From Argyresthia goedartella (taxonomy: Eukaryota > Arthropoda > Insecta > Lepidoptera > Argyresthiidae): DNA of 64,000 nucleotides. The notes beneath the pieces are model-generated. The model was not told the origin of the DNA. It did not search any database and worked only from the letters and a program-made list of their open reading frames with translations. The number at the start of each line of letters is the position of its first letter. Position 1 is the first letter of the stretch. The stretch is taken from NCBI GenBank assembly GCA_949825045.1, contig OX463814.1, positions 31,018,383-31,082,382 on the forward strand, written 5' to 3'. A program made the translations under genes and the position numbers. Below, piece after piece: positions 1 to 11,104 of this stretch.

Positions 1-211
1 GATCACGTTCAATAAAAACCTTAGGCATAGTATGCAAGCACACGATTAGCTGTACTGACTTACGTAGCTACTCCTACCTAAAGGACATAACAACAGAGCT
101 TTGCTATGACTGTGCCAAGCCTATGTTAGTAAAAGGTATGGACAACTGGCATCTGTCCATAGCGTCAGCCACCAGAAGGGCACGAGATGACAACCAGTTG
201 CAATATGAACA

Positions 212-845
212 GTGTTAGGTTGGGTACTTTTCGGTTTTGCTAGTAGTAGGACTAGGCCCGTTGAAACCGTCAAAACGGCGTACCATGCCCAAGTCACTGA
301 AACTGTAGATGTCAGGTCTGAGCTCGAGGATCTCATTAAGACGCAGTATAAGCTAGTCGCAAATGGTCTTTCTAAGCACGAAGCACGTAGTAGCTATGAC
401 CAACGCGCGCTTAGTATACTCGAACGAACGGCTCGCCGACTCCCCGAGGGACGTTTCTAAGTAGGACTTCTTTGGAAGGCAGATCATTTGCATGTTTCTT
501 ATAGCTACCCGTTAGCCTTATCTAGGTTCAGGAGCCTTGAGGCAAAGATGTTGAGAGACCCCGAGTATGCGCAACGTTATAGGAATAATATCCGTGACAC
601 AATTACTAAGGGCTACACCGAGGAGTGTACCGGGGTGGATCCTAAAGGTGTTTGATGGTATTTACCACACTTTGATATGATAAATCCTAACAAGCCGGCC
701 AAACTTCGCGTCGTTCATGATGCCGCAGCTCGGTCACAGGGAGTTTCGCTGAATTAGATGCTATTACCAGGACCCGATTTTTTACAAACCTTATTGGGAA
801 TACTGATGCGTTTCAGGGAAGAGATTATTGCCCTCACCGCTGATA
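212..845 (+). pseudogene. BEL/Pao retrotransposon pol remnant (protease end to start of reverse transcriptase)
   Basis: The translation shows a run typical of BEL/Pao pol: RSELEDLIKTQYKL, then ILERTARRLPEGRF, then LLWKADHL in a shifted frame. Further on come [31 protein letters not shown] and LLPGPDFLQTL, the conserved entry to the BEL/Pao reverse transcriptase, ending near IIALTADM. This stretch normally links the aspartic protease to the RT fingers and makes cDNA from the element RNA. It is broken by a frameshift near 460, a stop in the middle (TGA near 652) and another stop near 757. Similarity stops at about 845, before the YVDD box. Bases 1-211 probably belong to the same element but I see no clean motif there. 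It is an isolated fragment with no LTR beside it. Family assignment is firm; exact ends are not. Confidence 0.8.
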
Positions 846-1285
846 TGATACGAACATGTGATATGTTCGTGGGCATCACACAGTTCCTTCTCCAGGACTG
901 AAGTTCTGCGCAGGACGGACTCAAACTCAGTGCCACAGTGCTCATCAAACCCATCTATTATTAGTTGAAGCCTATTCTGTTCCTCACTAATAAAAATATT
1001 AATGGAATGTAGCGCGGACTGATCCCTCTTTAATTTTTGATTGTTTCCTAAGGTTTCTAAGATAGTTTTTTTCATTTTCATCTCTTTCTGCTTCTAATTG
1101 TTCCACCTGTCTCTATGCTTGCTTTAATTCTTGCAAAATCAGTTGGAACCTGGACTCCGCTTGGCGAGACAAAGCATTGCGAGTCATCATTATGATAAGT
1201 AATGTGAAAACAAAGACACCAAACACCCGCTAAATAGCAAGGGAAAGTTAGGAAAATGTCAGTTGAACCCAGTGCCAAGACAGTT
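791..1285 (-). pseudogene. Unrecognised coiled-coil-like coding fragment
   Basis: On the minus strand one frame opens at 1081 (96 codons, containing LRRTSVLEKELCDAHEHI), while the frame just upstream reads QVEQLEAERDENEKNYLRNL and LILQELKQA with one internal TAG. The heptad-like spacing of Leu with Glu/Lys/Arg suggests a coiled coil. The two frames overlap at 1080, so a frameshift is needed to join them. I do not recognise the family. It may be a retroelement gag piece, since it abuts a BEL/Pao remnant, or a chance reading. It overlaps the end of the BEL/Pao fragment by about 55 bases. Confidence 0.25.
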
Positions 1286-2888
1286 TGAAACGTCTTTTGT
1301 CTGTTGGTTCGTGATCGATTATTTTATCACAATTATAATTCTGACCACATTTAGCACTGGCACACTATTAATTAACTTAACAAACCCTAAAAATAACACT
1401 ATATTCACAAATAGACCAATTTAAGCAAAACTATTTAGTTAAAATACAGCACAGCTGTTTTTGACGTGTAGCCTCGGTTCGCCTTAGTACATGTATTTTA
1501 TTTTAATGTAACTTGTAAAATATTTATGTGCAATAAAGAATTATGAATTATGAATACGTTCAATTATAATATTCGTAAAGAACTCTAACCAATAAGAATG
1601 ATTTCTTCATGTTCCCTGCAAGATTATGTTTCTCAATGATACAGCGCGTAGGTTTATTCTCAACCATAAGATTTTAACAGTTTTTATCTGCACACGTATC
1701 ATAAACTCTCTTTACTGTCCTTTGTGTCCAAAAACCGCACGCTACGACCAGCATAATGTTATACTACTTGGTAAAAACTCATTTCTTATCTGAATATTAA
1801 TAAATTATGAGCATCAATATTGTATCAATTTTCGACAAATTATGACATTCAAATTTCAAACGCCGACGCCCGTCTGCGTGCCGCCCCTAGTTTGTTTGTG
1901 AGGTTGATACAACTGAACAAGCTAAACAAGTGCAGAGCAATGATCAATGCGACAATGCCGGTCAAACATGTGGTCCCTAAACACATCAAAGAGAGCCTAT
2001 GATATGTGTATAGATAAACTAGTGTATGTAACTGTACATAATTAGGCATTACGCATCAGTCACATAAACTACTATGACGTGGCATATGTCATATAAATAC
2101 CGAATAATCCTTTTCAGAAAAAAAAAATAGGATACAATTCAGTCTTGTTGATGACATAAGCCCCATGAGAGACCCGCTGTCAATTGAGTGACACATTTCA
2201 CATCTTTGTAGAAATCATCAAGAAAACTGAGTAGATATCACCTTATCGTAAACACATTTTACATCTTATTTCACTTCTTAGCTCCTATTTATCATAGCGT
2301 GATGATATGTACCGCAGACCGATGTTTGACAATTTGACATTTTTTACGCCGAGAACCCCATTTCGATAGGTTCTGTTGTTTACCGTGACTGACCCCCAAA
2401 CTATTTCATGTATAAAGGTCCTTTCTCATAACAATTTAATAATATTAGGGATAAAGAAGGTAAGAAGAGACAAGAAGAGATGAGAAGAGAAGAAATAGAG
2501 AGAGCAGGGATTAAAATGACTTACAGAATATAAATACAATAATTAAAATATATATAAACTCAACTCAACATATAAAACTCAACTAAATAAAACACAATAG
2601 ATAGCATGCACATACTTGAACTATCTGGGGGCCTGGCAATACCCACGCCAAGACGAGCAAAGCGAAGCGCAAGGGCACTACTAACTTTTCTCGAAGCGCT
2701 TCGTCGTTTTTTTGAACCCTCAAAACTTGGGTTTGGAATTTACCAGATAAACAAATTTCTCAGGGTATGATTTCATAAGAAGACTCATTAAACATGTAAA
2801 GTTTTGATTGCATACTTTTATTGATATCTGAAAATCCCCCATTTCGTCACTGACTCACTGATGATCAATTTAATTCAATTTGTTTTTT
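1286..2888. other. Stretch without a recognisable gene
   Basis: AT-rich DNA. It holds an AATAAAG followed by a doubled GAATTAT motif near 1532-1552, which resembles the microsatellite tail of a LINE. There is a purine-rich run at about 2455-2510 (repeated AAGAAGAGA-type words) and a GCGAAGCG-type motif at 2655-2672. No supported ORF. Confidence 0.5.
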
Positions 2889-2964
2889 GCAATAAATTAC
2901 ATGTTTGATGAAGGTATTACATTTTGCATCACTTAAGTACTATGTAATTTTACCCATAGTGTGT
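2889..2964 (+). repeat. Dispersed repeat, copy 1 (copy 2 at 54294-54368)
   Basis: Shares GCAATAAA-TACATGTTTGATG and a following TAATTTTACC-ATAG-GTGT block with 54294-54368 in the same orientation, about 80 percent identical over 75 bases by eye. Probably a fragment of an unnamed interspersed repeat. Element ends were not found. Confidence 0.6.
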
Positions 2965-3189
2965 AGCAATTTAAAATAAAATAAAATAAGTATTTACGTG
3001 AAAGAGTATGTAAACAACCACATTTAGGTTAAATAAGAGAAAATTAACATGCCTTTAGTTAATAATAATAGTGTAGAAATTTTGGTCAGTATAAATAATT
3101 GCATTTAGTTTGTTAAAGGTCATTATATAATGTCAATTAGAATTGGGAGATAATTTCAAAATGTCATATACACAGGATTCAAAGTCAAA

Positions 3190-5430
3190 GTTATAAAATT
3201 CACTTAGGCTATAAGGACTCATGAACACCAAAAGATTCTTTAGTGCTGTTTAAGTCTAAAGGTTTAGTGTTGTAATTTCTAAAATGGATGTAGCATTTGT
3301 ATTAAGTTTAAGTACCTTAAATCAGCTTATAATCATGGTGACTGATTCTGAAATTACCTTCGAAAGGTTCTCATTTTGGTCTCTTTGGAATTTAAAAAAC
3401 ACGGATACGTCATTAGCAAACATTACATCTTTGTCATTTACGATTTTAGGTAGGTGGTTTACGTACAAAAGGAAAAGTATAGGACCCAGTATGCTACCCT
3501 GTGGTACTCCTCTACCTATATTTGATGTCTCAGATCCCATATTCAACATGGTTCTAGATTTATCCATGATAGGCAAAACCACGCTTTGCTGTCTACTTTC
3601 TAGATACCTCTGATTCCATACCTATCCAATATATCAAGTAATATGTTGTGATTTACATTGTCGAAGGCCCTCGATTAATCTAATAAATAGATATAACATT
3701 TTCCTTCCGATCCAAACTTTCTGCCACAAAGTCACACAAATCAAAAATTACATCTGCTGTGGAGACACCCTTCCTAAAACCAAATTGCTCTGGCGATAAG
3801 ATTTTATTTATTGACAGAAAAGCTCGGAGTCTATGTCCCATTACCTTTTCAAATGTTTTTGACAGTGTCAGAAGAAGGGATATGGGCCGATAGTTGTTAA
3901 TGTCTAACTTATCGCCTTTTTTGTGGATCGGTCTAATTTGTGCCTTTTTGAGCCTTTGCGGAAAGACACCCTCTCTTAAGGACTTGTTTATGATAAATTG
4001 TAGTGGCTCTGCTATGGTTTCAGATGTAATTTTATTACACAGACTGGTGTATGGTCATATCCGCAAGACATTTTGTTTATAAGCGATCGGATTGTCTTTG
4101 TCAACTCATCCATAGTCAGTGGTCTGGCAAACATTGATTCACGCGTAGATTGTGGTATTCACAGCTTTCAGCAACAACAGTGAAATGTAGGGATAGGACA
4201 CTAACAGTATTCGTTAAGAAAGTATTGAATAGATCAGGCGCATCATAATCGGATTTAGTGGTGTTATCACCATCTGAGAGTCCAGTGAAACCATTTATTT
4301 CCACCGATTTATTTCCTTATATACTTTTGTTCACTAGTTGCCATGTAGTTTTGATTATGTCATTAGAGTGTAATATCTTTTTCTCATGATATATTATTTT
4401 TGTTAGTGATACTACCCTGTTTAATATTGAAAAATATAGCCTATGATGATTTATCAGAGTTTCATCTTTATTATTAGTTTTTTTCGTCATGATATACAAT
4501 TCCCTTTTTGTTTCGCAGGACTTTTTGACTCCCTGGGAAACCCAACCGGTATCAGTTTTGTTGTCGACATTATTTTTGACGCGAATGAGGGGACAATTGG
4601 CCTCAAAAGCACTTAAGAGGGCATCGTGAAAGCAGATGAATGCTGCATCGCAGTTTGATTTTTTATATAAATGCTCCCACGACTCGGTAGCCAGTTAGCT
4701 TTTTAAGTTTAGAAGGTTATTTTCGTTCATAATTCGGACCATGGCGAAGTACACTGATTTTACTTTCATTGGAACACTAAAAGTAGCACATTGTAGCGTG
4801 TGATCAGACAAGCCAACTTCAATTACGTTTGCGTCATGCAGGGGCATATTTGGTGTGATGTTAACAATACACGTACTACTACATACACGTAATGCGAGTT
4901 GGTTCGTATATGTCTTATCATAATAAAGGACTCCAATAGGCTAATGAATTCTTTAGATTTCGTATCATTAATCATTAAGTTGATGTTAAAGTCTCCACAG
5001 ATTATAACCTTTCGCTCTTTGTGTCTTTGTATAATGTTTAGAATCGTGTCCATGTTTTCTATAAAATTATCGTTTCTGTCTTGTTTCGGTCTGTAGATGC
5101 ATAGAACATGGGTACCGTCTAATTCAATACCACATACTTCTAGAACATATGGTATCTATATCTCCTGTATTTTTGGTAGGTCTTTACATACTAGGTTATT
5201 CATAACAAAAACAGCTGAACCAGTTCTTGCGGCAGTCGCTAGCCGCCAGTTTGAAACCAGAAATATTCACTATTTGTAGATTTTCTATTATTCTATGGTG
5301 CTCTGTGATGCAGAGTATCAAAATGTTTCTTCCTTCCAAGCTATTTAACCAAATTTCGAGTAGTGATACCTTTTTGTCATTTAAACTTTGAATGTTGTTG
5401 TGTGCTACCATAATTGCGGTTCTATTTTCT
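3190..5430 (-). pseudogene. LINE ORF2 remnant (endonuclease plus reverse transcriptase), Jockey/CR1-type
   Basis: Read from 5411 downwards: an endonuclease-like start (HNNIQSLNDKKVSLLEIWLN, then LILCITEHH) and the active-site block KVIICGDFNINL at about 5005. A linker follows (4300-4120, LFNTFLTNTVSVLS), then the RT with RAFDNVNHNILLDIL near 3640, GVPQGSILGPILFLLYV near 3490 and the catalytic box near 3415. ORF2 of this class nicks the target and copies the RNA there. The reading is split over all three frames. The catalytic YADD/FADD box reads FAND, so one aspartate is lost; the copy is certainly dead. The 3' end fades near 3190 without an obvious tail. Its ORF1 lies directly upstream. Confidence 0.85.
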
Positions 5431-5437
5431 TGTCTTA

Positions 5438-7400
5438 CTACCCTACTTGTGGGAGCTTTCGATCTATGCAGAAAACCTGGCTTATACTTTCAATAGAGTT
5501 TTTCCTTTGTTTTTCTACCTGTGCACGGAATATGTAAGGTATTGTGCCCCTGTTTAGGCTTGCGGATCGTTTATCCCCTACTTTTGTGGTCAACGAAGTC
5601 TTCGATTGGTTTTTACATTCTGCTTGTTGTTTATTCGGACCGTTTGTATTTTTGTCGAGAGTATTGTTTTGTCTTTCTGTCTGCCTGCGGAACAAATAAG
5701 GTATTGTGCCCCTTATTGAGTCTGAAAAATATCCAACTTTTGTGGTTGAAGTTGTTGTTGATTTGTTTTTAGAAACGGCAGGTTGATTATATTTTTGATT
5801 CTCGAATAGGTACGGAATTTTCCCTTTTTTATTATTATTCATTTTTTGAGTTTTTTTAGAGCAGTGCTTTTTATATAGTAATTTTCATAATCTACACTTT
5901 CAATGTCAAGGTTTGTATTTCTGCAGAGATCGTATAAATTTTCTGCGTTTGCGTCTATGAATTTAGTTGTATTGAAATTAATACACAACAGTCTTATGTA
6001 ATGATTTTGCATGTCCGCATTTAGGAATTCATTGTTTACAACTTTGACAACGTATACTCTAAGATCTCGAAGTTTATACAATACGTTACCCAGTCCAAAA
6101 ACAAAATCATAGGGTTTTTTGTCATTTGAACCACAAACTAATACAACTACGTCGTTTATATTTGAGTCTTTTAGCAAGCTATCACAACTATTTAGGATAT
6201 TCATAGACTCTGCTTGAGGTTTGCTTTACACACTGACATCATACTTATTGTTCCAGTTATTTTTTTTTCATATAAATAATGTTATATTAAATAATGTTAT
6301 GGTAATAGTTTTTGTGCCAGTCTCACACAATTTTGATGCCCTAGTATATGGATCTTATGTAGGTTTCTTATTTGTTGCTTCTACAAAACTGTCTTCAATG
6401 TAATGATTCCTATCTTCTTTATATTTAGTAGAGCTCTTGCCTTCTTCCTTTGTAGTTTTGATGCAGAGCATTTGACTCCGTTTTATTAACATTTATTTTT
6501 TTCGTTCATATCGTCCATTTGTTTTTTGAGGTTTTTGTTTTCGTTGCCAAGGACTTCAATTCTATCAAGACTGCTTCGTATAGTATAGTCAGGAATAGTC
6601 AAACTGGTAACGAAATTTTTCTCAGCTACGTTTGAAATACAACATATGTTATCTCCAGCATGAATATCGTTAGCATCTTCAGTCTTAGGATATTGTTGAC
6701 AAGTTTTATTTTTTTCCTCTATTTTTGTTGAATTTAATATATTAGGTTCCCTGTGAGTCACTGTTCACTGTCTTCTATTATTTCGTTTGTATTTGACTTT
6801 CCATTGGTACTTTTGTGATTTATCGTCTCTTCGGAATTTCCTAGGTGCTGATTCTCTGTGGTGACAACTATACTTAACAGTTTTGATAAGACGGCTTTCC
6901 ATGTACTAGATGAGGTTTTGGTCTCTTTTTCTGTCGATGTAGTAGATTCTATGTCTGTCGTGGACTCCAGACATATATTGGTCTTCTCCTTCTCGAAATC
7001 CTTGTCTGTATTGTCGTTTACCGTGCTCTCTGTAGCAGAAAAATCGCAAAAGACCGGTAACCTTTTCAATCCCTGCTCTGTAGGGACTATCTTGTCATTT
7101 GATTTTATATTGGACTTGTATCTCCTGTATCGAACTATTTCTGTCAGGTTTTGTGTGGCCATTAGCGTCTACGGCTTTTTTATTTTTCTGAGGTTCATTG
7201 GTGTCATTGCTAAGTTGGAATTATTTAGAGCTTTATATGTTTCAACGACCTTGCGCAATTTATCCAGTTCGTTTTTGAGCGAATTGTTTTGTAAGATTTA
7301 ATTCTCAATCTCTTGATTAGCTGAGTCTAGTTTTAGTTTCAAGACCTCTTCACTGCTTCTAGCATTCGCTTCAAGATTACTTAAGCTCAGGGACGTGTTC
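5438..7400 (-). pseudogene. LINE ORF1 remnant with coiled coil, SGNH-like region and IPYLF repeats
   Basis: Read from about 7400 down: a coiled-coil stretch (EEVLKLKLDSANQEIEN, then NNSLKNELDKLRKVVETYKA) with one in-frame stop. Next comes a Ser/Thr/Glu-rich hinge (ORF 7162-6758 and 6761-6486). The 6204-5839 part has VVVLVCGSNDKKPYD, matching block III (GxND) of the SGNH esterase fold known from ORF1 of some CR1-type LINEs. Its stop overlaps the ATG of the last part (5842-5438) as ATGA. That last part carries three spaced copies of an IPY(L/I)F motif: GKIPYLFENQ, GTIPYLFRRQ, GTIPYIFRAQ. ORF1 proteins of this type bind RNA and the esterase may act on membranes. I do not see a convincing catalytic His, so activity is doubtful. 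ORF2 follows 27 bases downstream. Confidence 0.7.
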
Positions 7401-8149
7401 GGTAAGCTAAACCGATAATAGTCAAAGATAGGCGATAGTGACGATACATCCTCGACTGAGTTCTAGCGATATTGTGTTCTGATAGTAATTCTGTCTGGAC
7501 TGGAGTCTATTTTTAATAAGAGCAAAGTTTTGCAATCAACACTCTGTGTTAAAATGAATTTTGTGTCATCAATGTACGTTTTAGAACATCATCGATCGAT
7601 GTCTCTGATAAAAGACCTAATTTACTCAAAACTGAACTCAGCCGTTCCGTGTTATTGTGGGAAAAGAAAACAACTGTCAATTTGATTCTGGCTGGCGCAA
7701 ATCAGCTCATCCAAGTTGGCGAGTTAATTATCTGTTTCTGTGTTCTTATCCGTTGCCTTTTGTATTTAAACCATGTTGCAGATATACATTTCACATGTCT
7801 TTATAGCGTGTAGTAGTTATTTTAGTGAATTCAGGCGATGTGAAGCTTCTATGTCGGATTATGATTGAACTTACTCACGGGTTGAGGTTGAGGTTAGTTT
7901 ACGTATAACTTTTACACAATAAAATCAATTTTAAAGCGAATTGTGCTATCAAAATCATAGGCTATTTTTGTTTACTTCTTATCACGGCCAGTGTTGCCAG
8001 ATCATCTCAAATCAAATTTATCAAGATCATCAAAGTTCTTAGAGTACTTCCTGAACCCTCCAACCCCTGTAGCGAGGGAATGAAAATTTAAGAGATTTCC
8101 GCAAATTTTGAGGTCTGAAAATTTATAAAAGACTCCTTGTTATATATGC
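7401..8149. other. Probable 5' part of the 3.2-7.4 kb LINE, then unassigned DNA
   Basis: On the minus strand 7660-7560 reads NNTERLSSVLSKLGLLSE, compatible with the N-terminus of the LINE ORF1, but frames are broken. From about 7700 to 8149 I see nothing I can name. Confidence 0.35.
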
Positions 8150-8298
8150 CGTAGTGTTCGAATTGAGCTATAGCTATAGCGTAAGGTGATATGATATGTG
8201 ATTCGTGCCCTAAAGTTAATAAACTGTGTTATAACGAAGCTGTTGTCTCCAATGCTCGAGTACCCTCAGCCATCGGTCCCGACCTTTCTGCGATATCA
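8150..8298 (+). repeat. Truncated LTR-like repeat (full copy at 30081-30512)
   Basis: Begins GTAGTGTTCGAATTGAGC and shares GAATTGAGCTATAGCTATAG, then ATGATTCGTGCCCTAAAG, AATAAACTGTG and CCATCGGTC with 30081-30512. It lacks about 250 internal bases including the TATA region, and also a short block near its end. The AATAAA near 8218 may be the polyadenylation signal of the original LTR. Confidence 0.6.
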
Positions 8299-8757
8299 GA
8301 AGCGGGATCACCTCGAGCACAGGAAATATATGCCACCGAAAAACTTCTGAGAAGGCTACTGGAAATCAAACACCAGATGATGATGCACCTTATCAATGCT
8401 GTCAAGAAATCATCAGCTGATTAGAAACAAATGCTGCCACTATCACGGAATTGAGAGTGCAGTGACCAGGTAGCTCCTGGACTCGAATATGGAGGAAGAA
8501 GCAGCCGGCCATGAGCCGAGCAATCTTCTGCCTCGGTTGTGGTGAACCTGTCGACGTCGTGACGTTGCTGTTCAGCATCTGCCCCAGATCCAAGCATCGT
8601 GTCAATCCATAGACGAGACACCCATTCGAGAAACTGAATCATTTGGTGAGCTATTTTTTTTTTATTGTGACTCAAGTACCGCGTGTTCGCAGATGAAATG
8701 AAGGATTACGAATAAATTAGTGGAAAGCTCACAAAAAAGAGGCTCATATGCTTTGAT
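8299..8757. other. No assignable gene; short ORF tail
   Basis: The plus frame through the preceding LTR stays open to 8424 and ends in EKLLRRLLEIKHQMMMHLIN-type sequence, which could be the start of a retroelement gag, but it is too short to place. Overlapping minus-strand frames (8675-8402) look like shadows. Confidence 0.25.
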
Positions 8758-8761
8758 AATT

Positions 8762-10130
8762 TGTAGTGTTATGTTATACTACTTACGTGCTATTTTCTTG
8801 AATGTCTTAAAAATTCCAAGGCTGCAGCTGCTTTCGAGAAGCTTAAAGAAGCTTTGGTAACTGCTCCTGTACGTACATGCTATTCTGGTCTCCTATCCCT
8901 TAGCTCCAGCTCCACCATCAGTCTTTTTTGTTTGTCCTTTAGGGTACCTTGCTCTGTCATGCATTCATGCGGTACGGTCTGATATTGGTCATCACTTTAT
9001 TTCCATAGGACCCTGTAACGTTTTAAACCATTAGAACACAGTAATAAATCATGTTCGCTCTGCATTTTCATGCTATCAGCATTTCTAAATCGATAGCGAA
9101 GCGGTTTACCTTTGGTGACCTTATTTTTGGCTTTCTCCGAAACTCTGCAATCTCGGGCTTCGTGCGCGCTGGTACGCTACTTTTTTTTCTTTCGTTATTT
9201 TTGTAATTTACTTCATGTTTTTCGTATGGTTTACCGAATTACGAGCCTGAAAAGAAACTTTGACATTTGATATACTGTTTGTTTATCTGGTTGTCATGGC
9301 AATGCCCATTCAAACTAGTTAGCGGTCTGATATGTTCGCTGTAATACTTTTACAAAAATACTCTTTCTCTCTTGGCCACTCACAAAAATTACGTTTAATT
9401 TAAATAATTTTTAGAACTCTCCAAAAAGGGTATTAAAGCGGAACATTTCTTCAATTCTGGACAGTCTCACGTCAGCTTCTGAACTGGAAGTACCAGTAAA
9501 GGCCTTATCCCGGGGTCGCTCAACCCCGGGATCCTGCGAAGCCTTCAAACTCCTTCAAATCTCCAATTTCTCCATCTACAACGGGATCCTGCGAAGCCTA
9601 CAAACTCCTTCAAATCTCCAAATTCTCCATCTACAACGGAATCCTGCGAGCCTTCAAACTCCCTCAAAACCTTCAAATCAATCTTCAAACAACGGGATTC
9701 TGCGAGCCGCGCCTACGCCGCTACCGTTCCTACAACGAAGATTTCTACAACGGGATTCTGCGAGCCGTGCCAACGCCGCTACCGTTCCTACAACGACGAT
9801 TTCTACAACGGGATCCTGCGAGGCGTAACTACAAGTACGCCCGCTACTGATCCTACAACGACGATTTCAACAACATCTACAACAACAAATACACCTGCAC
9901 CCTGGTCATCACCCCACTGGTCTACTTCTCTCCGTGTTCTCCGCTTCCTTCTTTCTATCCAGACATCTGTATTTTATAAAACCTGTTTCACATCTCATCC
10001 ATCCTCACTTCGCATCATCTTATTTATAGACTTCACTGTAAATACTATACTTCTAATAAACTGATACTACTAAATTTTATCCTGGTTGTTTTCTGTTAGG
10101 TTCTGGTTAGGTTCGTATCCTCACACGACA
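8762..10130 (+). repeat. 5' LTR (1369 bp), with internal tandem repeats
   Basis: Matches 11105-12039 at both ends but is about 434 bases longer. The extra part (about 9298-9735) includes tandem copies of CAACGGGATCCTGCGAAGCC-type units. At 8812-8871 it reads NSKAAAAFEKLKEALVTAPV, which looks like the RT/RNase H connection of a Gypsy pol, an odd thing to find inside an LTR. AATAAA near 10055 is a plausible poly(A) signal. Confidence 0.75.
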
Positions 10131-10133
10131 TTT

Positions 10134-10145
10134 TGGCGCCCAACG
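10134..10145 (+). other. Primer-binding site
   Basis: TGGCGCCCAACG, three bases after the end of the 5' LTR. This is the site where a host tRNA 3' end would prime minus-strand DNA synthesis. Match to the general insect Gypsy pattern; the exact tRNA was not checked. Confidence 0.7.
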
Positions 10146-10245
10146 TAAAAGTTCTTCTCCACTCTTCACCTTTTCTGCACCTTGTCTCTTTCTCGTTGAT
10201 TTTCTTTCAATTTCACTCTTAAATCTTTATCTATTCATCCTTTTC

Positions 10246-10540
10246 ATATTTTCCAAATTCTAAAACAAAACTTCATCTAGTTTTTCAACTCATCTGGATT
10301 ATATTTAGGCCTACATTTAACTATCATTACTTCACTTCACTTCACTTCACTTCACTTCTATAACACTTGACTCTACACTTAACTATAACACTTGCCTAAA
10401 TATTTTCCAAATTCTAAAACAAAACTTCATCTGGTTTTCAACATCTGGATTATTTAGGTCTACATTTAACTTACATTACTTCACTTCACTTCACTTCACT
10501 TCACTTCAATTAACACTTGACTCTACACTTAACTATAACA
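10246..10540 (+). repeat. Tandem duplication (period 154) with (CTTCA)n runs
   Basis: Two copies, 10246-10399 and 10400-10540, each with AACAAAACTTCATCT, a (TTCAC)n microsatellite and ACTTGACTCTACACTTAAC. Lies in the leader between primer site and gag start. Confidence 0.8.
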
Positions 10541-10627
10541 ATGGCTCCACCTTCAACTGCAAATGACTCTCCATCACTTGACCTTCCTGCTGATCCGACT
10601 GTCATGGAACCTCCTCTTGTTTCTTAA
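10541..10627 (+). pseudogene. gag stub
   Basis: An ATG at 10541 opens 28 codons (MAPPSTANDSPSLDLPADPT at its start) and stops at 10625. It sits where gag starts in Gypsy elements. Downstream, PEGDTNLYIKFLH is followed by GTAAGT, and after a TTCTTCATTTCAG acceptor-like site come THLVGDVADLWLRALPLW, resembling gag capsid. So the rest of gag may have been split by an intron-like or deleted segment. Very short, hence uncertain. Confidence 0.4.
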
Positions 10628-10713
10628 ACTTCTGTCCTGAAGGTGATACGAATCTTTATATAAAATTTTTGCACGTAAGTAGCATAAATTTTCTTAACTT
10701 CTAAACTGTTAAT

Positions 10714-10875
10714 TTGTATATATGTATATTCTTCATTTCAGACACATCTCGTTGGTGATGTGGCTGATCTCTGGCTTCGAGCTCTACCGCTCTGTTGTAT
10801 ATATGTATATTCTTCATTTCAGACACATCTCGTTGGCGATGTGGCTGATCTCTGGCTTCGAGCTCTACCGCTCTG
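10714..10875 (+). repeat. 81-bp tandem duplication carrying a splice-acceptor-like site
   Basis: Copies 10714-10794 and 10795-10875 differ at one base (GGTGATG versus GGCGATG). Each holds TTCTTCATTTCAG and the codons for THLVGDVADLWLRAL. Confidence 0.85.
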
Positions 10876-11104
10876 GCCGTCTTTAATCTTAAGGCAAAGC
10901 GACTAAAGCTACCTTAGGATTAATTTGTTTCTCTTTACCTCTACTTAATTTTTTTTTCCACGCAGGAGCGGATGACAACTCCTTAAGTAAGCCTGAATGT
11001 CGTTTTGAAAACACACTTTTAGAGTGGTAGTCATTGAATGTGAACTCCACCCTTACCTGAATGAAGATGATGACTACATTTTAAACGTACATTACATTTT
11101 AAAA

